Below, piece after piece: positions 1-6,846 of a stretch of 16,657 bases of DNA. Each line of letters begins with the position of its first letter. The first letter of the stretch is position 1. The notes under the pieces were generated by a model. It was not told where the DNA came from, did no database searches, and saw only the letters and a program-made list of their open reading frames with translations. A program made the position numbers and the translations under genes. Source of the stretch: Dermabacter sp. p3-SID358 (GTDB taxonomy: Bacteria > Actinomycetota > Actinomycetes > Actinomycetales > Dermabacteraceae); contig NZ_JALXOZ010000026.1 of assembly GCF_025147465.1 (NCBI RefSeq), positions 1 to 16,657 of the forward strand, read 5' to 3'.

Positions 1-67
1 TAGGGTTTGCGGGGGTTTCAGTCGCGACCGCGCGCCCCAGTCGATTGCCTAGGGTTTGTGGGGGTTT
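1..67. repeat. Pair of 18-bp direct repeats at the left edge
   Basis: The segments 1-18 and 50-67 match at 17 of 18 positions (TAGGGTTTGYGGGGGTTT), with their starts 49 bp apart. No convincing reading frame covers 1-132, so this is noncoding sequence downstream of copC. It may be part of a longer tandem or dispersed repeat that continues to the left of the window. Function unknown. Confidence 0.5.
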
Positions 68-132
68 GATGAGGCCTCACGCCCTCAGCGCTGGAAGACC
101 AATACCCCCACAGCCTCTATGCAATCCAAGGG

Positions 133-843
133 TTACTCGTCGCCCTCCTCGCCCTTATCGTCCTCATCATCCTTCTTGCTCAAGAGCCAAATCGCAACCG
201 CGATGGGCAAAATCGCGGCCACGATGATCGGCAGCCACAGGCCCCAGTTGAAAGATTTCTTCTCTTCGTTCACAACCTTGTCGGGCGTCTCAACCGGGGC
301 TGACGTTGCCTCGGCACTCGAGTTTTTGTTCTTATCGCCCTGGTCTGTGGAATCGCCGCTCTTGCCGGAATCGCCTGCAGCAGGCCCACCGCCAGTCCCG
401 TCCCCAGCGCTTTCCTCCGTGGCCGAACTTGCTGCCTCCTCGGTGGGTTTACTTGGATCCTCGGTGACGGTATAGGAAAGCGCGCCGGAGATCGGGTGAC
501 CGTCAGAACTCACAACGCGCCATTCGAGTGTCAGTTCACCGGGAACCGGAAGCTTTTCGAGCTCAACGCGCACCTCGTGCCCGTCGACCTTGGGCTCTCC
601 TTCGAAAAGAACCGTGCCTGCCGAGTCCTTCACTCGCACCTCATTACCGAGCTCCAGCGGCTCCGCGGAAAACTCAAGAGTTATCGTGCGCGCTTCACCC
701 TGGAGGATCTCGGCGCCATCCTCAGGAGATGATCCAACGAGTCGATCGTGCGCGAGCGCAGGCGCCGACATCATGATCATCGCGGCGAGCGCCGCACATA
801 CGAAAGTAAGGAAACGGAACGTGCGGTGTGAAAGCGCGCGCAT
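133..843 (-). CDS. CopC-domain copper-binding protein with C-terminal membrane anchor
   Basis: The 236-residue protein has a signal peptide ending in A-L-A, so the mature form would begin with His32, the usual N-terminal Cu(II) ligand of CopC proteins. The CopC fold spans about residues 32-127 and includes the conserved SSPEDG segment near 38-43 and the D-G-H motif at 114-116, which would supply further copper ligands. A low-complexity Ser/Glu/Gly/Asp linker (about 128-195) leads to one transmembrane segment (about 200-222) and a charged Lys/Asp/Glu tail. It should sit on the outer face of the membrane and bind copper; no CopD domain is fused. The start has an AAAGGA Shine-Dalgarno just upstream. 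It lies 23 bp downstream of mobA on the same strand, so the two are probably co-transcribed. CopC membership is firm; a role in resistance rather than uptake is inference. Confidence 0.9.
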   Translation of the reverse strand: MRALSHRTFRFLTFVCAALAAMIMMSAPALAHDRLVGSSPEDGAEILQGEARTITLEFSAEPLELGNEVRVKDSAGTVLFEGEPKVDGHEVRVELEKLPVPGELTLEWRVVSSDGHPISGALSYTVTEDPSKPTEEAASSATEESAGDGTGGGPAAGDSGKSGDSTDQGDKNKNSSAEATSAPVETPDKVVNEEKKSFNWGLWLPIIVAAILPIAVAIWLLSKKDDEDDKGEEGDE

Positions 844-866
844 GAAGGTCCTTTCGCCAACACCAC

Positions 867-1553
867 CTAGCGGCGCGAACGCGCGTGCTCGAGCTGCTCG
901 GGTGAATCAATATCGCTGAGCGAGCGCGCCACCAGCTCCGGTGCCAGTCCGCTCGCGCCTGCAAGCGTACCAACCTCGAGCCACTCCGCCTGGACAGGCT
1001 CGGGCCTCAGCTCCCCGAGGGCACGATAAAGGGACTTGGCACTCGCGCCGGCGAGGGAACCGTCGGAACCACCCAGGTGGGCAAGAGCTCGTGAAAGTGC
1101 AGCGTGCGGCCACGCCGCGCACAAGAATTGCCGACGCCCGCTTGCGTCTACCGCTCCCGCCACTTTTCCCGGTGTTCCCACGCTTTCATTCACGAGCGTG
1201 CTTAGCACGCGCGGCTCGAGCCACGGCATATCCCCGCCGAGTACGAGCACCACGTCGTAGGCGTTCCCCAAGTGCTCAAGCTCGACCATGCCTCGCGCGA
1301 GGCCGGCCACGGGGCCGGAAAAAGGCGGATCCTCCCGCACGCACGCCGCGCCGATCTCCCGCACATCCGGGCCCCTCTCCCCTACGAGCACGAGCGGGGC
1401 ACCTTCACCGAGCGCCGACCGCGCGGCCCAGAGCGCACTCGCGCGCATCGACCGCTCCCCCACGTCGAGCGCAGGTTTGTCCACTCCGCCCATGCGCGAG
1501 CCGCGACCGCCCGCAAGGACAACGGCCGCGCCGTTGATCACCGATGCATTCAT
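867..1553 (-). CDS. mobA: Molybdenum cofactor guanylyltransferase-like protein (MobA family)
   Basis: This NTP-transferase fold protein has 228 residues from the chosen start. The nucleotide-binding signature LAGGRGSRMGGVDKP lies at about 13-27, an E-D-P-P-F-S-G-P-V-A-G segment follows, and the metal-binding G-G-D-M-P motif comes near mid-protein. The C-terminal D-I-D-S-P-E-Q-L matches the D-I-D-T-P-E-D-L ending usual in MobA and related enzymes. The expected reaction is transfer of GMP from GTP to molybdopterin in the cytoplasm. The frame is open further upstream to 1583, but GGAGG lies 8 nt before the ATG at 1553, so that start is preferred. No other molybdenum gene is visible nearby; the downstream partner is copC. 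MobA is the best fit, but related nucleotidyltransferases share these motifs. Confidence 0.82.
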   Translation of the reverse strand: MNASVINGAAVVLAGGRGSRMGGVDKPALDVGERSMRASALWAARSALGEGAPLVLVGERGPDVREIGAACVREDPPFSGPVAGLARGMVELEHLGNAYDVVLVLGGDMPWLEPRVLSTLVNESVGTPGKVAGAVDASGRRQFLCAAWPHAALSRALAHLGGSDGSLAGASAKSLYRALGELRPEPVQAEWLEVGTLAGASGLAPELVARSLSDIDSPEQLEHARSRR

Positions 1554-1614
1554 GTCACCATCCTCCCACCCGCGCCGCCACACGTGATATCTGCATCCGC
1601 GAGCCGCTGAAACT

Positions 1615-1642
1615 TTGAGGCCGCCGCGATCGCCGCTAGAGT
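1615..1642 (+). promoter_or_regulatory. Sigma-70-type promoter of tRNA-Arg
   Basis: A -35-like TTGAGG (1615-1620) and a -10-like TAGAGT (1637-1642) are separated by 16 bp. A start site near 1649 would give a leader of about 30 nt before the tRNA at 1681. This is a motif call by eye. Confidence 0.5.
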
Positions 1643-1680
1643 GGAAGGGCTCGAAAGGCGCTTAGCGTTGCTTTTCGATT

Positions 1681-1753
1681 GCCCTCGTAGCTCAGGGGAT
1701 AGAGCACTGCTCTCCTAAAGCAGGTGTCGGACGTTCGAATCGTCTCGGGGGCA
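1681..1753 (+). tRNA. tRNA-Arg (anticodon CCU)
   Basis: The 73-nt segment folds as a complete cloverleaf. The acceptor stem GCCCTCG pairs with CGGGGGC with one G-U, the D-arm GCTC pairs with GAGC, and the anticodon stem CTGCT pairs with AGCAG. The loop is C-T-C-C-T-A-A, so the anticodon CCU reads the rare codon AGG. The T-arm GGACG pairs with CGTCT around TTCGAAT, and the discriminator is A. CCA is not encoded. The 3' half is copied at 8860-8900, which marks this tRNA as the integration target of the island that follows. Confidence 0.95.
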
Positions 1754-1793
1754 CAACGAAAGCCCAGGTCACAAGGCCTGGGCGTTCGTCGTA
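1713..1793. repeat. attL-type direct repeat: tRNA 3' half plus terminator
   Basis: This segment repeats at 8860-8939. It covers the tRNA from the anticodon loop to its 3' end and the terminator behind it. Bases 1723-1770 are identical to 8870-8917; the tRNA part has one mismatch (A at 1722, G at 8869) and the terminator loop differs slightly. An intact tRNA at one end and a partial copy at the other is the classic footprint of site-specific integration by a tyrosine recombinase. Confidence 0.88.
1761..1784 (+). terminator. Terminator hairpin behind tRNA-Arg
   Basis: GCCCAGG (1762-1768) pairs with CCTGGGC (1777-1783) around an 8-nt loop, right after the tRNA. The trailing sequence is only mildly T-rich. 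The same hairpin with a different loop recurs at 8907-8932. Confidence 0.65.
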
Positions 1794-1798
1794 TTCGG

Positions 1799-2290
1799 CT
1801 ATGGGGTACGCGGCGGGTGCGCTACTGCCCTCAATTTGCCCTCACGGCGATTCCTCAGCGCAAGGCTACTGGTGCCCCCTCGCGTGGCACCAGCCCGGCC
1901 GTTCACCAGCTCCAGCGTCGCCGTATCTTCGCTCCCGGCGACGTGGGTGTAACGCGATGTGACGGCGAGCGAGGAGCGCCCGACCCAGGTCCGCACGGTC
2001 GCGAGCGGGACCCCGGCGCGCACCCATTCGGACACCGCCACGTGGCGCAGATCGTACGGCCGCAGCTCCGGTTCGATCTTCGCCCAGTGCACATCACGGC
2101 GCAGGTTCCGGGAGGCGCTCAGACCTCCCCCGGGCGCGGTGAACACCCGGACATGGGGCGGACGGGTCTCGATATGCCGTTCGAGGTCTGCGCGGACGGC
2201 ACCTGCCACGGGCACGAATCGTGTCTGGTCGTTCTTGACGTCCTTCTCCACGTGCCCCCTCGGGATGGGAGCGCAGCACGCAGCCGACTG
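1799..2290 (-). pseudogene. Tyrosine recombinase/integrase, 5'-truncated
   Basis: Only the C-terminal catalytic part remains. Reading the minus-strand frame from 2317, clear integrase sequence starts near K-N-D-Q-T-R-F-V-P-V (about residue 28). It continues through the box II motif L-R-P-Y-D-L-R-H (85-92) to the S-R-Y-T-H-V segment that carries the catalytic Tyr (residue 123). The N-terminal arm-binding domain, the core-binding domain and the first catalytic Arg region are absent, whereas an intact enzyme of this type has about 350-400 residues. The lost part would lie right of about 2290, where a GntR-regulator fragment on the other strand begins instead, so a deletion has joined the two. 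The gene points at the tRNA and ends 46 bp from it, the usual place for the integrase of a tRNA-targeting element. It is very unlikely to be active. Confidence 0.85.
1826..1878. repeat. Extended left-end similarity with an internal paired repeat
   Basis: This stretch, within the 3' end of the integrase gene, aligns with 8961-9010 beyond the right att copy: about 41 of 50 positions match, with one 3-bp gap. Each side starts with a tandem pair of short repeats (TGCCCTCA at 1826-1833, again at 1837-1844; TGATCTCA at 8961-8968, again at 8972-8979). The repeats could be recombinase arm sites or simply part of a conserved integrase C-terminus. Confidence 0.6.
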
Positions 2291-2635
2291 GTAAAGCGGG
2301 AGGGTCGCCCGACGCACTCACTCACGAGCTACTACCGGGAGAGCGACGTGGCGGGGACTCCGCCGGTCGACCCGACCCCCGGCCCAGCCGGGCGAGGCGG
2401 CGGATTCGCGGTGCTCACACTCCAGGGGCTTGAACCACACGAGGTCACGGAGGCATTCAGCTCTCGCATGCCAACGCCTGACGAAATCGCGCTGCTCGAG
2501 ATCCCTGCCGGAGAGCCCGTGATGGTCATGGAGCGCACCGTCCGCACAGCGACAGGTCACCCCGTTGAGTTCGCCATCGGGGTCCACCGGGCGTCCCTGT
2601 TCTCCTGGCAGTACACATTCGAGATGCCAGACTGA
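2291..2635 (+). pseudogene. GntR-family regulator, only the UTRA ligand-binding domain left
   Basis: The frame encodes a typical end of a UTRA effector-binding domain: an L-T-S-Y-Y segment near 2327, a mid-part with T-E-A-F-S-S-R-M, the L-L-E-I-P-A-G-E-P-V core, the M-E-R-T-V-R-T strand and a closing W-Q-Y-T-F-E-M segment. The DNA-binding winged helix that must precede it is gone. The frame stays open leftward into sequence antisense to the integrase, but that part has no GntR character, so the junction lies near 2265-2295. The stop at 2633-2635 is 4 bp before the YdcF-family start, which suggests a former two-gene operon. Without its helix-turn-helix it cannot work as a repressor. Confidence 0.75.
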
Positions 2636-2639
2636 CGCC

Positions 2640-3286
2640 ATGACCAACGAGCAGATCATGGCTGACGCTCAGACACTGTGGGACTACCACCAGCTCGGCC
2701 ACGAGCTGCGACCCACCGACATCGTGATCGGTCTCGGCAGTCACGACATCGGCGTCGCAGGGCACACTGCCGACCTCTATCACCAAGGGCTGTTCCCGCC
2801 GATCGTCTTCACTGGCGCGAACGCGCCCACGACAATCGATGTCTTCCCACGCGACGAAGCAGTTCATTTCAACGCCCGCGCCATCGAACTCGGCGTACCG
2901 CCGGAGGCAATCTTGCAAGAGACCAAGGCGATAAATACGGGCGAGAACTTCACCCTGGTCAAACGCCTCCTCGACGACCAAGGTTTAAATCCGAAGTCCG
3001 CTACACTAATAAGCGCCCATACCAGCAGCGCCGCGCATACACAACCGCGAGAAAACTTTGGCCCGAGCCCAGGGTTTCCTGCTCGTCTCGCCCTCAAAGC
3101 CTAGAAAGTTACATAGAAAGCATCGGCGCACCATACAAAGTTCTCAACATGCTCGTCGGCGACACCCAACGAATTTGGAAGTATGCGGACGCAGGATTCG
3201 CATTAGCGCAACCCATTGATTACGGCACCCTCCAACCATATGAACGCCTTGTCACCCATGGATTCACCAAGAGACTTTTACCGTAA
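2640..3286 (+). pseudogene. YdcF/DUF218-family protein, frameshifted
   Basis: From the ATG at 2640 the frame matches the ElyC/SanA/YdcF family (DUF218): a D-I-V-I-G-L-G-S-H-D start, then P-P-I-V-F-T-G, and the family hallmark I-N-T-G-E-N-F near residues 100-106, followed by L-I-S. Near 3012-3016 the homologous reading jumps to another frame, which continues with P-Y-Q-Q-R-R-A-Y-T-T-A-R-K-L-W-P and runs to the stop at 3284-3286. Joining both frames gives about 215 residues, normal for the family. One lost base explains the jump, so the gene is broken unless the base is a sequencing error. Family members have a DUF218 fold of mostly unknown substrate. It follows the GntR remnant by 4 bp. Confidence 0.82.
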
Positions 3287-3299
3287 ACTCCGCAGCGTA

Positions 3300-3324
3300 A
3301 ACGCGAATCCAGGGCGTTCGCGTT
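3300..3324. terminator. Hairpin between convergent genes
   Basis: AACGCGAA (3300-3307) and TTCGCGTT (3317-3324) form a perfect 8-bp stem around a 9-nt loop. It lies between the end of the plus-strand YdcF gene and the end of the minus-strand small gene, where a bidirectional terminator is expected. There is no T-tract, so this is a structural call. Confidence 0.5.
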
Positions 3325-3363
3325 GCAAGCACAATTGACAACGACCTCCAGCACTCCCACTGA

Positions 3364-3515
3364 CTAGCCGACAACACCCCGCTCGGCGGCAATCTCCGCG
3401 AGCACTTCTTGCAACTCGCGCCGACTGGCTTTAATTAATCCGCGAAAATCGATAAAGAGCGATGGAACCTCTCGACCTTTACTTCAATACGTGGCTCCAC
3501 GCTCTTGACCCTCAC
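3364..3515 (-). pseudogene. Small gene coupled to the DUF6602 gene, apparently frameshifted
   Basis: A GTG at 3515-3513 overlaps the DUF6602 stop as GTGA, the usual sign of translational coupling. From it the frame reads M-R-V-K-S-V-E-P-R-I-E-V-K and then runs to an early stop (26 aa). If one A is added to the AAA run at 3478-3480, the reading continues as G-R-E-V-P-S-L-F-I-D-F-R-G-L-I-K-A-S-R-R-E-L-Q-E and ends in an alternating Glu/Ala/Leu helix before the TAG at 3364-3366, about 50 residues in all. The coding-like composition on both sides of the A-run argues for a real small gene with a one-base deletion, or a sequencing error. I do not recognise the family. The position suggests a partner of the DUF6602 protein. 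Confidence 0.5.
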
Positions 3516-4333
3516 TCGCGACCATCTAGGCCCAAGCTATGAAGAACTTCTGGAGGAACGTCCGGCCAGATTCCATGCAGTTGGCCGAGCGACTCGTGAA
3601 CATATTTGTCCATATCGAATCTAGGGCGTAAGTCCATATCCATGAGGCGTTTGTTTACGTAGGACAGAAGGAACAGCAGTACCGAGCCGGATGTCGATGT
3701 ATATGCCATCAACTGCGAGTTTGGCTCTCTCTTCCCAATATTGCCCGTGGCCAAATCCCCCCAAGTAAAAAATCCCTTATCCAATATGCACAGCGAATCT
3801 AGTCCAATCGTGTGATCGCCTTCGGATGACAGCCGACTCGCCGCTGCGCCAAGCGTGTCCATAGATGCACTCTCGTACGCGAATAAGTGCACCTGTGGAG
3901 GCATCGCATGCGACGTATAAAGGCTTTTGCTTGGAAGATATGCCGTGCGCGGTAGCATCTTCACGCGGGTGGCGGCGGCCCAAGACCTTTCTAGTTCGGC
4001 GACAGTCAAATTGGACTTGACCTCAATCACTGCCTCGCAGCACTCGATTGGCACTATTCGATAGCTGTCTTCCTTCCATAAAGGTGGAGTAATCGCATCG
4101 ATAATCATCACATCGCACTGTCCGGATCGTTGACCAGAACTGGAAATTAGTTCACCACTCCCCGAGACTGCGGCGGACCGAAGCACATAGTCTTCCAAGA
4201 AGTTTCTCAGTACGTCCTCACGGACTGTACCTTTGGAGCCTCTATGCTCCACGATTCCGCTACGTCGAAAGTCACTCTCCATCTTGGTAGCGATTTCTTC
4301 AAGAATCCGGTGCAAACCGTTGTCAGTGGCCAT
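3512..4333 (-). CDS. DUF6602 domain protein, PD-(D/E)XK nuclease-like
   Basis: This 273-residue cytoplasmic protein has the DUF6602 pattern: a G-S-K-G-T-V-R-E-D-V-L-R-N-F-L-E-D-Y segment (about 32-49), then S-G-Q-C-D-V-M-I-I-D with Asp74, then E-A-V-I-E-V-K-S with Glu104 and Lys106. The D...E-x-K layout is that of the PD-(D/E)XK nuclease superfamily, so all expected catalytic residues appear present, although cleavage has not been shown for this family as far as I know. Such proteins occur often on mobile islands, and a role in defence is an inference from that and the fold. The gene is visibly more AT-rich than its surroundings, suggesting separate transfer. No strong Shine-Dalgarno precedes the ATG. 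A small overlapping gene follows it. Confidence 0.8.
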   Translation of the reverse strand: MATDNGLHRILEEIATKMESDFRRSGIVEHRGSKGTVREDVLRNFLEDYVLRSAAVSGSGELISSSGQRSGQCDVMIIDAITPPLWKEDSYRIVPIECCEAVIEVKSNLTVAELERSWAAATRVKMLPRTAYLPSKSLYTSHAMPPQVHLFAYESASMDTLGAAASRLSSEGDHTIGLDSLCILDKGFFTWGDLATGNIGKREPNSQLMAYTSTSGSVLLFLLSYVNKRLMDMDLRPRFDMDKYVHESLGQLHGIWPDVPPEVLHSLGLDGRE

Positions 4334-4502
4334 GAGCCCATCTTGCCATAGCTCTCAGCCTGAGAGCACCGCGCTACGGAGGTTAAGAGCTCCTCACAAC
4401 CCATACTCGAGCAGAGCGCCTGCGCTGCTTTAGAGTCGTCGATCCGGACGTGAGAACTTTCCTTACTGACTCAAGGCGGCGGTGCTGGGCCACCGCATGG
4501 CT

Positions 4503-4537
4503 GAGGCCGGCCCCCTCCGTAGGAAGGAACCGGCCTC
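4503..4537. terminator. Hairpin downstream of the truncated hypothetical gene
   Basis: GAGGCCGG (4503-4510) pairs perfectly with CCGGCCTC (4530-4537) around 19 nt. It lies 15 bp past the stop of the minus-strand hypothetical gene, in the otherwise featureless 4334-4552 gap. A terminator is likely, though there is no T-tract. Confidence 0.5.
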
Positions 4538-4552
4538 GATGGACCTCGGCTG

Positions 4553-4975
4553 TCAGACTCCGAACAGGTCCTGAATCAGAGACGCCTCGATGTCCGACGC
4601 CGCGACCAAGCGGAGCGGCACCTGAACCTGCTCGACGGCGAGACTCCACTCCCCGGCAGCGAATGCTCCGACCTGCGCGTCCAGCTCTTCGAGGTCAGAG
4701 GCCGACAGTGCACCCACAGGTGTCAGCACCACACCGAGGAACTCGTCCTCGCGCTCGTATGCGACAAAGACGGCTTCCCTGACTGCTCGCCCATGGAGCT
4801 GCGGTGCGGGTCGATCATCCATGACATGTCTCCAGAGCTCGGTGTGGATCCCGAACGGTTCGCACGGTAGCCGTATCACTGACGTTCCGTCGACTTCGAC
4901 CTCCCCAGCCTCGAACCGCTCCGCGAACTCCGCTAGCTGTACGGACCGGAGACGTTGATCGATGGGACCGGCATC
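4553..4975 (-). pseudogene. Hypothetical protein, 5' end missing
   Basis: About 140 codons of good coding character end at the stop at 4553. The acidic product includes segments such as L-A-E-F-A-E-R-F-E-A-G-E-V-E-V, then I-H-T-E-L-W-R-H-V-M-D-D-R, and near the end A-S-D-I-E-A-S-L-I-Q-D-L-F. Coding character persists right up to the LysR stop, but no in-frame ATG, GTG or TTG lies in the right place. The ATG overlapping that stop (TGATG) is in another frame and ends after 13 codons. The gene therefore seems to have lost its start, through a frameshift near 4960 or a rearrangement that fused it to the end of the LysR gene. An internal start at the GTG in T-S-V-I-R or at M-D-D-R would give a shorter protein. 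I do not recognise the family. Confidence 0.5.
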
Positions 4976-5867
4976 AGCCGACCATATGCAGGGCGATTGA
5001 TTCCTTGACCTGTTCGATGAACGCCCGAGACGCGGGGCTCGGATTGAAAGAGCCCCACGCGACGTACTCGGCCCGGCAGGGTCCATCGGCCACGGGAACT
5101 GCTCGCAGCGCTGGGTTAGCCGGCACACATTCGACGGGCAGCAGGCAGACGCCCAACCCACGTTCGACGAGGGCGAGCATGAACTCGGTCGACATCGCCT
5201 CGAAGCCCACGCGGCGCTGAAGGCCTGCGGCAGCGAATGCCCGATCGCCTTGGAGTCTGCCTGGTGACCCGGCCGGGAAGTCGATGAACGTCTCGTCGAC
5301 CAAGTCAGCCAGGGCCAGGGTGCCCGTGTGCGCTAGCCGGTGTTGTGACGCCATGACGGCGACGAGACGCCCTCGGGCGATCTCGTGCGCGGTGAGTCCG
5401 GACGCTGGGGCGACGTCGGCGTCCATGCCGAGAAAGGCCACGTCGAGTCTCCCGTTGCCGAGGTCGCGCATGAACTCATTGCTTCCCCCGCCCCGCACGG
5501 TGAGGTCCACGTGGGGATGGCTGGCGTGGAAGGCCGCGATGATGTCGGGCACGCTGACGGCTGTGACCGTCGGGATGACACCTACCGATAGGCTTCCGCG
5601 GACCTGGCCCACGGCCTCGGCAGCGACCGCCACGGCACGGTCGGCGGCTGCGAGGCTGGCGCGTGCTTCCGTGAGGAAGGCTTCGCCGGCGGCGGTCAGC
5701 TCCACCCGACGGGATGAGCGCACGAACAGTGCAGTGCCGAGTTCCTGTTCGAGGGCCTTGATCTGGTGGCTCAGTGCTGATTGCACGACGAAGCAGCGTT
5801 CTGCTGCTCGCGTGAAGTTGCGCTCCTCGGCGATCGCCACGACGTACCTGAGCTGTTGGAGTTCCAC
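4974..5867 (-). CDS. LysR-family transcriptional regulator
   Basis: The protein has 297 residues from the chosen GTG, a typical LysR length. The winged helix-turn-helix fills residues 1-60 (E-L-Q-Q-L-R-Y-V-V-A-I-A-E-E-R-N, then F-T-R-A-A-E-R-C, then S-A-L-S-H-Q-I-K-A-L-E-Q-E-L-G). A linker helix and a periplasmic-binding-like effector domain (about 90-295) follow. The frame is open to an ATG at 5888, but that would place the start inside the operator palindrome. LysR proteins usually open with M-E-L-x-Q-L-R-Y, so the GTG at 5867 is preferred; neither start has a strong Shine-Dalgarno. It is divergent from the exporter/NAD(P)-binding pair and probably controls both and itself. The effector is unknown. 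The gene looks intact. Confidence 0.9.
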   Translation of the reverse strand: MELQQLRYVVAIAEERNFTRAAERCFVVQSALSHQIKALEQELGTALFVRSSRRVELTAAGEAFLTEARASLAAADRAVAVAAEAVGQVRGSLSVGVIPTVTAVSVPDIIAAFHASHPHVDLTVRGGGSNEFMRDLGNGRLDVAFLGMDADVAPASGLTAHEIARGRLVAVMASQHRLAHTGTLALADLVDETFIDFPAGSPGRLQGDRAFAAAGLQRRVGFEAMSTEFMLALVERGLGVCLLPVECVPANPALRAVPVADGPCRAEYVAWGSFNPSPASRAFIEQVKESIALHMVG

Positions 5868-5885
5868 TAAACCATGATTGTAGGT

Positions 5886-5907
5886 CATTGTTTGGGTGAG
5901 AACAATG
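5886..5907. promoter_or_regulatory. LysR-type operator palindrome in the divergent promoter
   Basis: CATTGTT (5886-5892) and AACAATG (5901-5907) are perfect inverted repeats with an 8-bp centre. An A/T-rich palindrome of this size between a LysR gene and its divergent target is the classic regulator site. It lies 18 bp upstream of the preferred LysR start and 39 bp upstream of the exporter start. Confidence 0.75.
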
Positions 5908-5946
5908 TGTTGGACTCACCGCTGGTGGGCGACTGACAATGGATCT

Positions 5947-6846
5947 ATGAACACTTCTTCCCATGGGGCCCGCAGTTCGTTGCTGTGGACCTGTCTGACG
6001 GCGCTCGCCCCCGCTACGTGGGGGACAACGTACATCGTGACCACCCACCTCCTCCCAGCCGGACACCCCTTGTTCGCCGCGTTCATGAGGACGCTGCCGG
6101 CAGGGATCATCGCGGTGGGCCTGTCGAGACAGCTGCCGCGCGGCTCGTGGTGGTGGAAGAGCTTCGTGTTGGGCGGTCTGAACATGGCCGCGTTCTTCCC
6201 CCTGCTGTTCTTGTCGGCGCAGCGTCTTCCGGGCGGGGTCGCGGCCACGCTGGGTGCGGTGCAGCCCATCATCGTTGCCCTGCTGGCCGTGGCTGTCCTC
6301 CACGAGCAACTCTCCGGCTGGCGCCTGGGATGGGGTGTCGTGGGTGTCGTGGGGGTGGCTCTCGTGGTCCTTGGGCCGAGCGCCGCCCTGGACCCGGTGG
6401 GTGTGGCTGCAGGACTCGGTGGCACAGGGGCCATGGCCACGGGCGTGGTCCTGACCAAGAAGTGGAAGCTCCCCCAAGGTGTCTCGCCCATCGCATTGGC
6501 CGGTTGGCAGCTGACGGCCGCCGGCCTTCTGCTGGCGATCCCGGCGCTGCTGGTGGAGGGGCCACCGGCAGTGATTTCCGGTCGTGGCTGGCTTGGGTAC
6601 GCCTGGCTCGGCCTGGTCGGAGCACTGGTCTCTTACAGCCTCTGGTTCACCGGCATCCGACGCCTGCCCGTCACGTCCACAGCCCTCCTGGGACTTCTCT
6701 CGCCGTTGGTCGCCGCCCTGCTCGGCGTCCTGATCGCGCACGAACACCTCGGAGCCGAGCAGTACCTCGGCTTCGCGATCGCCCTGACCGCCATGGTCTG
6801 TGGCCAGCTCCCCGCACCCACCCATCGTCGAAAGGACAATTCATGA
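5947..6846 (+). CDS. DMT-superfamily transporter, EamA family
   Basis: The 299-residue protein is almost wholly hydrophobic and has the two-fold EamA pattern of about ten membrane helices. The first repeat (about 10-140) contains A-T-W-G-T-T-Y-I-V and ends with V-L-H-E-Q-L. The second (about 150-290) contains the conserved S-Y-S-L-W-F-T-G-I-R-R-L and L-L-G-L-L-S-P-L-V-A segments and ends with I-A-H-E-H-L. Members usually export amino acids or other small metabolites; the substrate here cannot be read from sequence. The start at 5947 leaves the operator upstream; the ribosome site is weak. Its stop overlaps the next start as ATGA, so the two are translationally coupled. The divergent LysR gene is the likely regulator. 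Confidence 0.88.
   Translation: MNTSSHGARSSLLWTCLTALAPATWGTTYIVTTHLLPAGHPLFAAFMRTLPAGIIAVGLSRQLPRGSWWWKSFVLGGLNMAAFFPLLFLSAQRLPGGVAATLGAVQPIIVALLAVAVLHEQLSGWRLGWGVVGVVGVALVVLGPSAALDPVGVAAGLGGTGAMATGVVLTKKWKLPQGVSPIALAGWQLTAAGLLLAIPALLVEGPPAVISGRGWLGYAWLGLVGALVSYSLWFTGIRRLPVTSTALLGLLSPLVAALLGVLIAHEHLGAEQYLGFAIALTAMVCGQLPAPTHRRKDNS

Noticed and set aside
1724..2635. Long plus-strand frame of 303 aa starting inside the tRNA
   Set aside because: Its first two thirds are antisense to the integrase remnant; only the last part (from about 2291) has real character, as a GntR/UTRA fragment.
3000..4350. CRISPR array or toxin-antitoxin pair in the AT-rich part of the island
   Set aside because: No regularly spaced repeats were found; the only coupled pair is DUF6602 with the small frame, which has no known toxin or antitoxin signature.
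5476..6825. 449-aa minus-strand frame opposite the LysR/exporter region
   Set aside because: High GC keeps antisense frames open. The sequence is low-complexity Arg/Gly/Pro and overlaps two well-supported genes.
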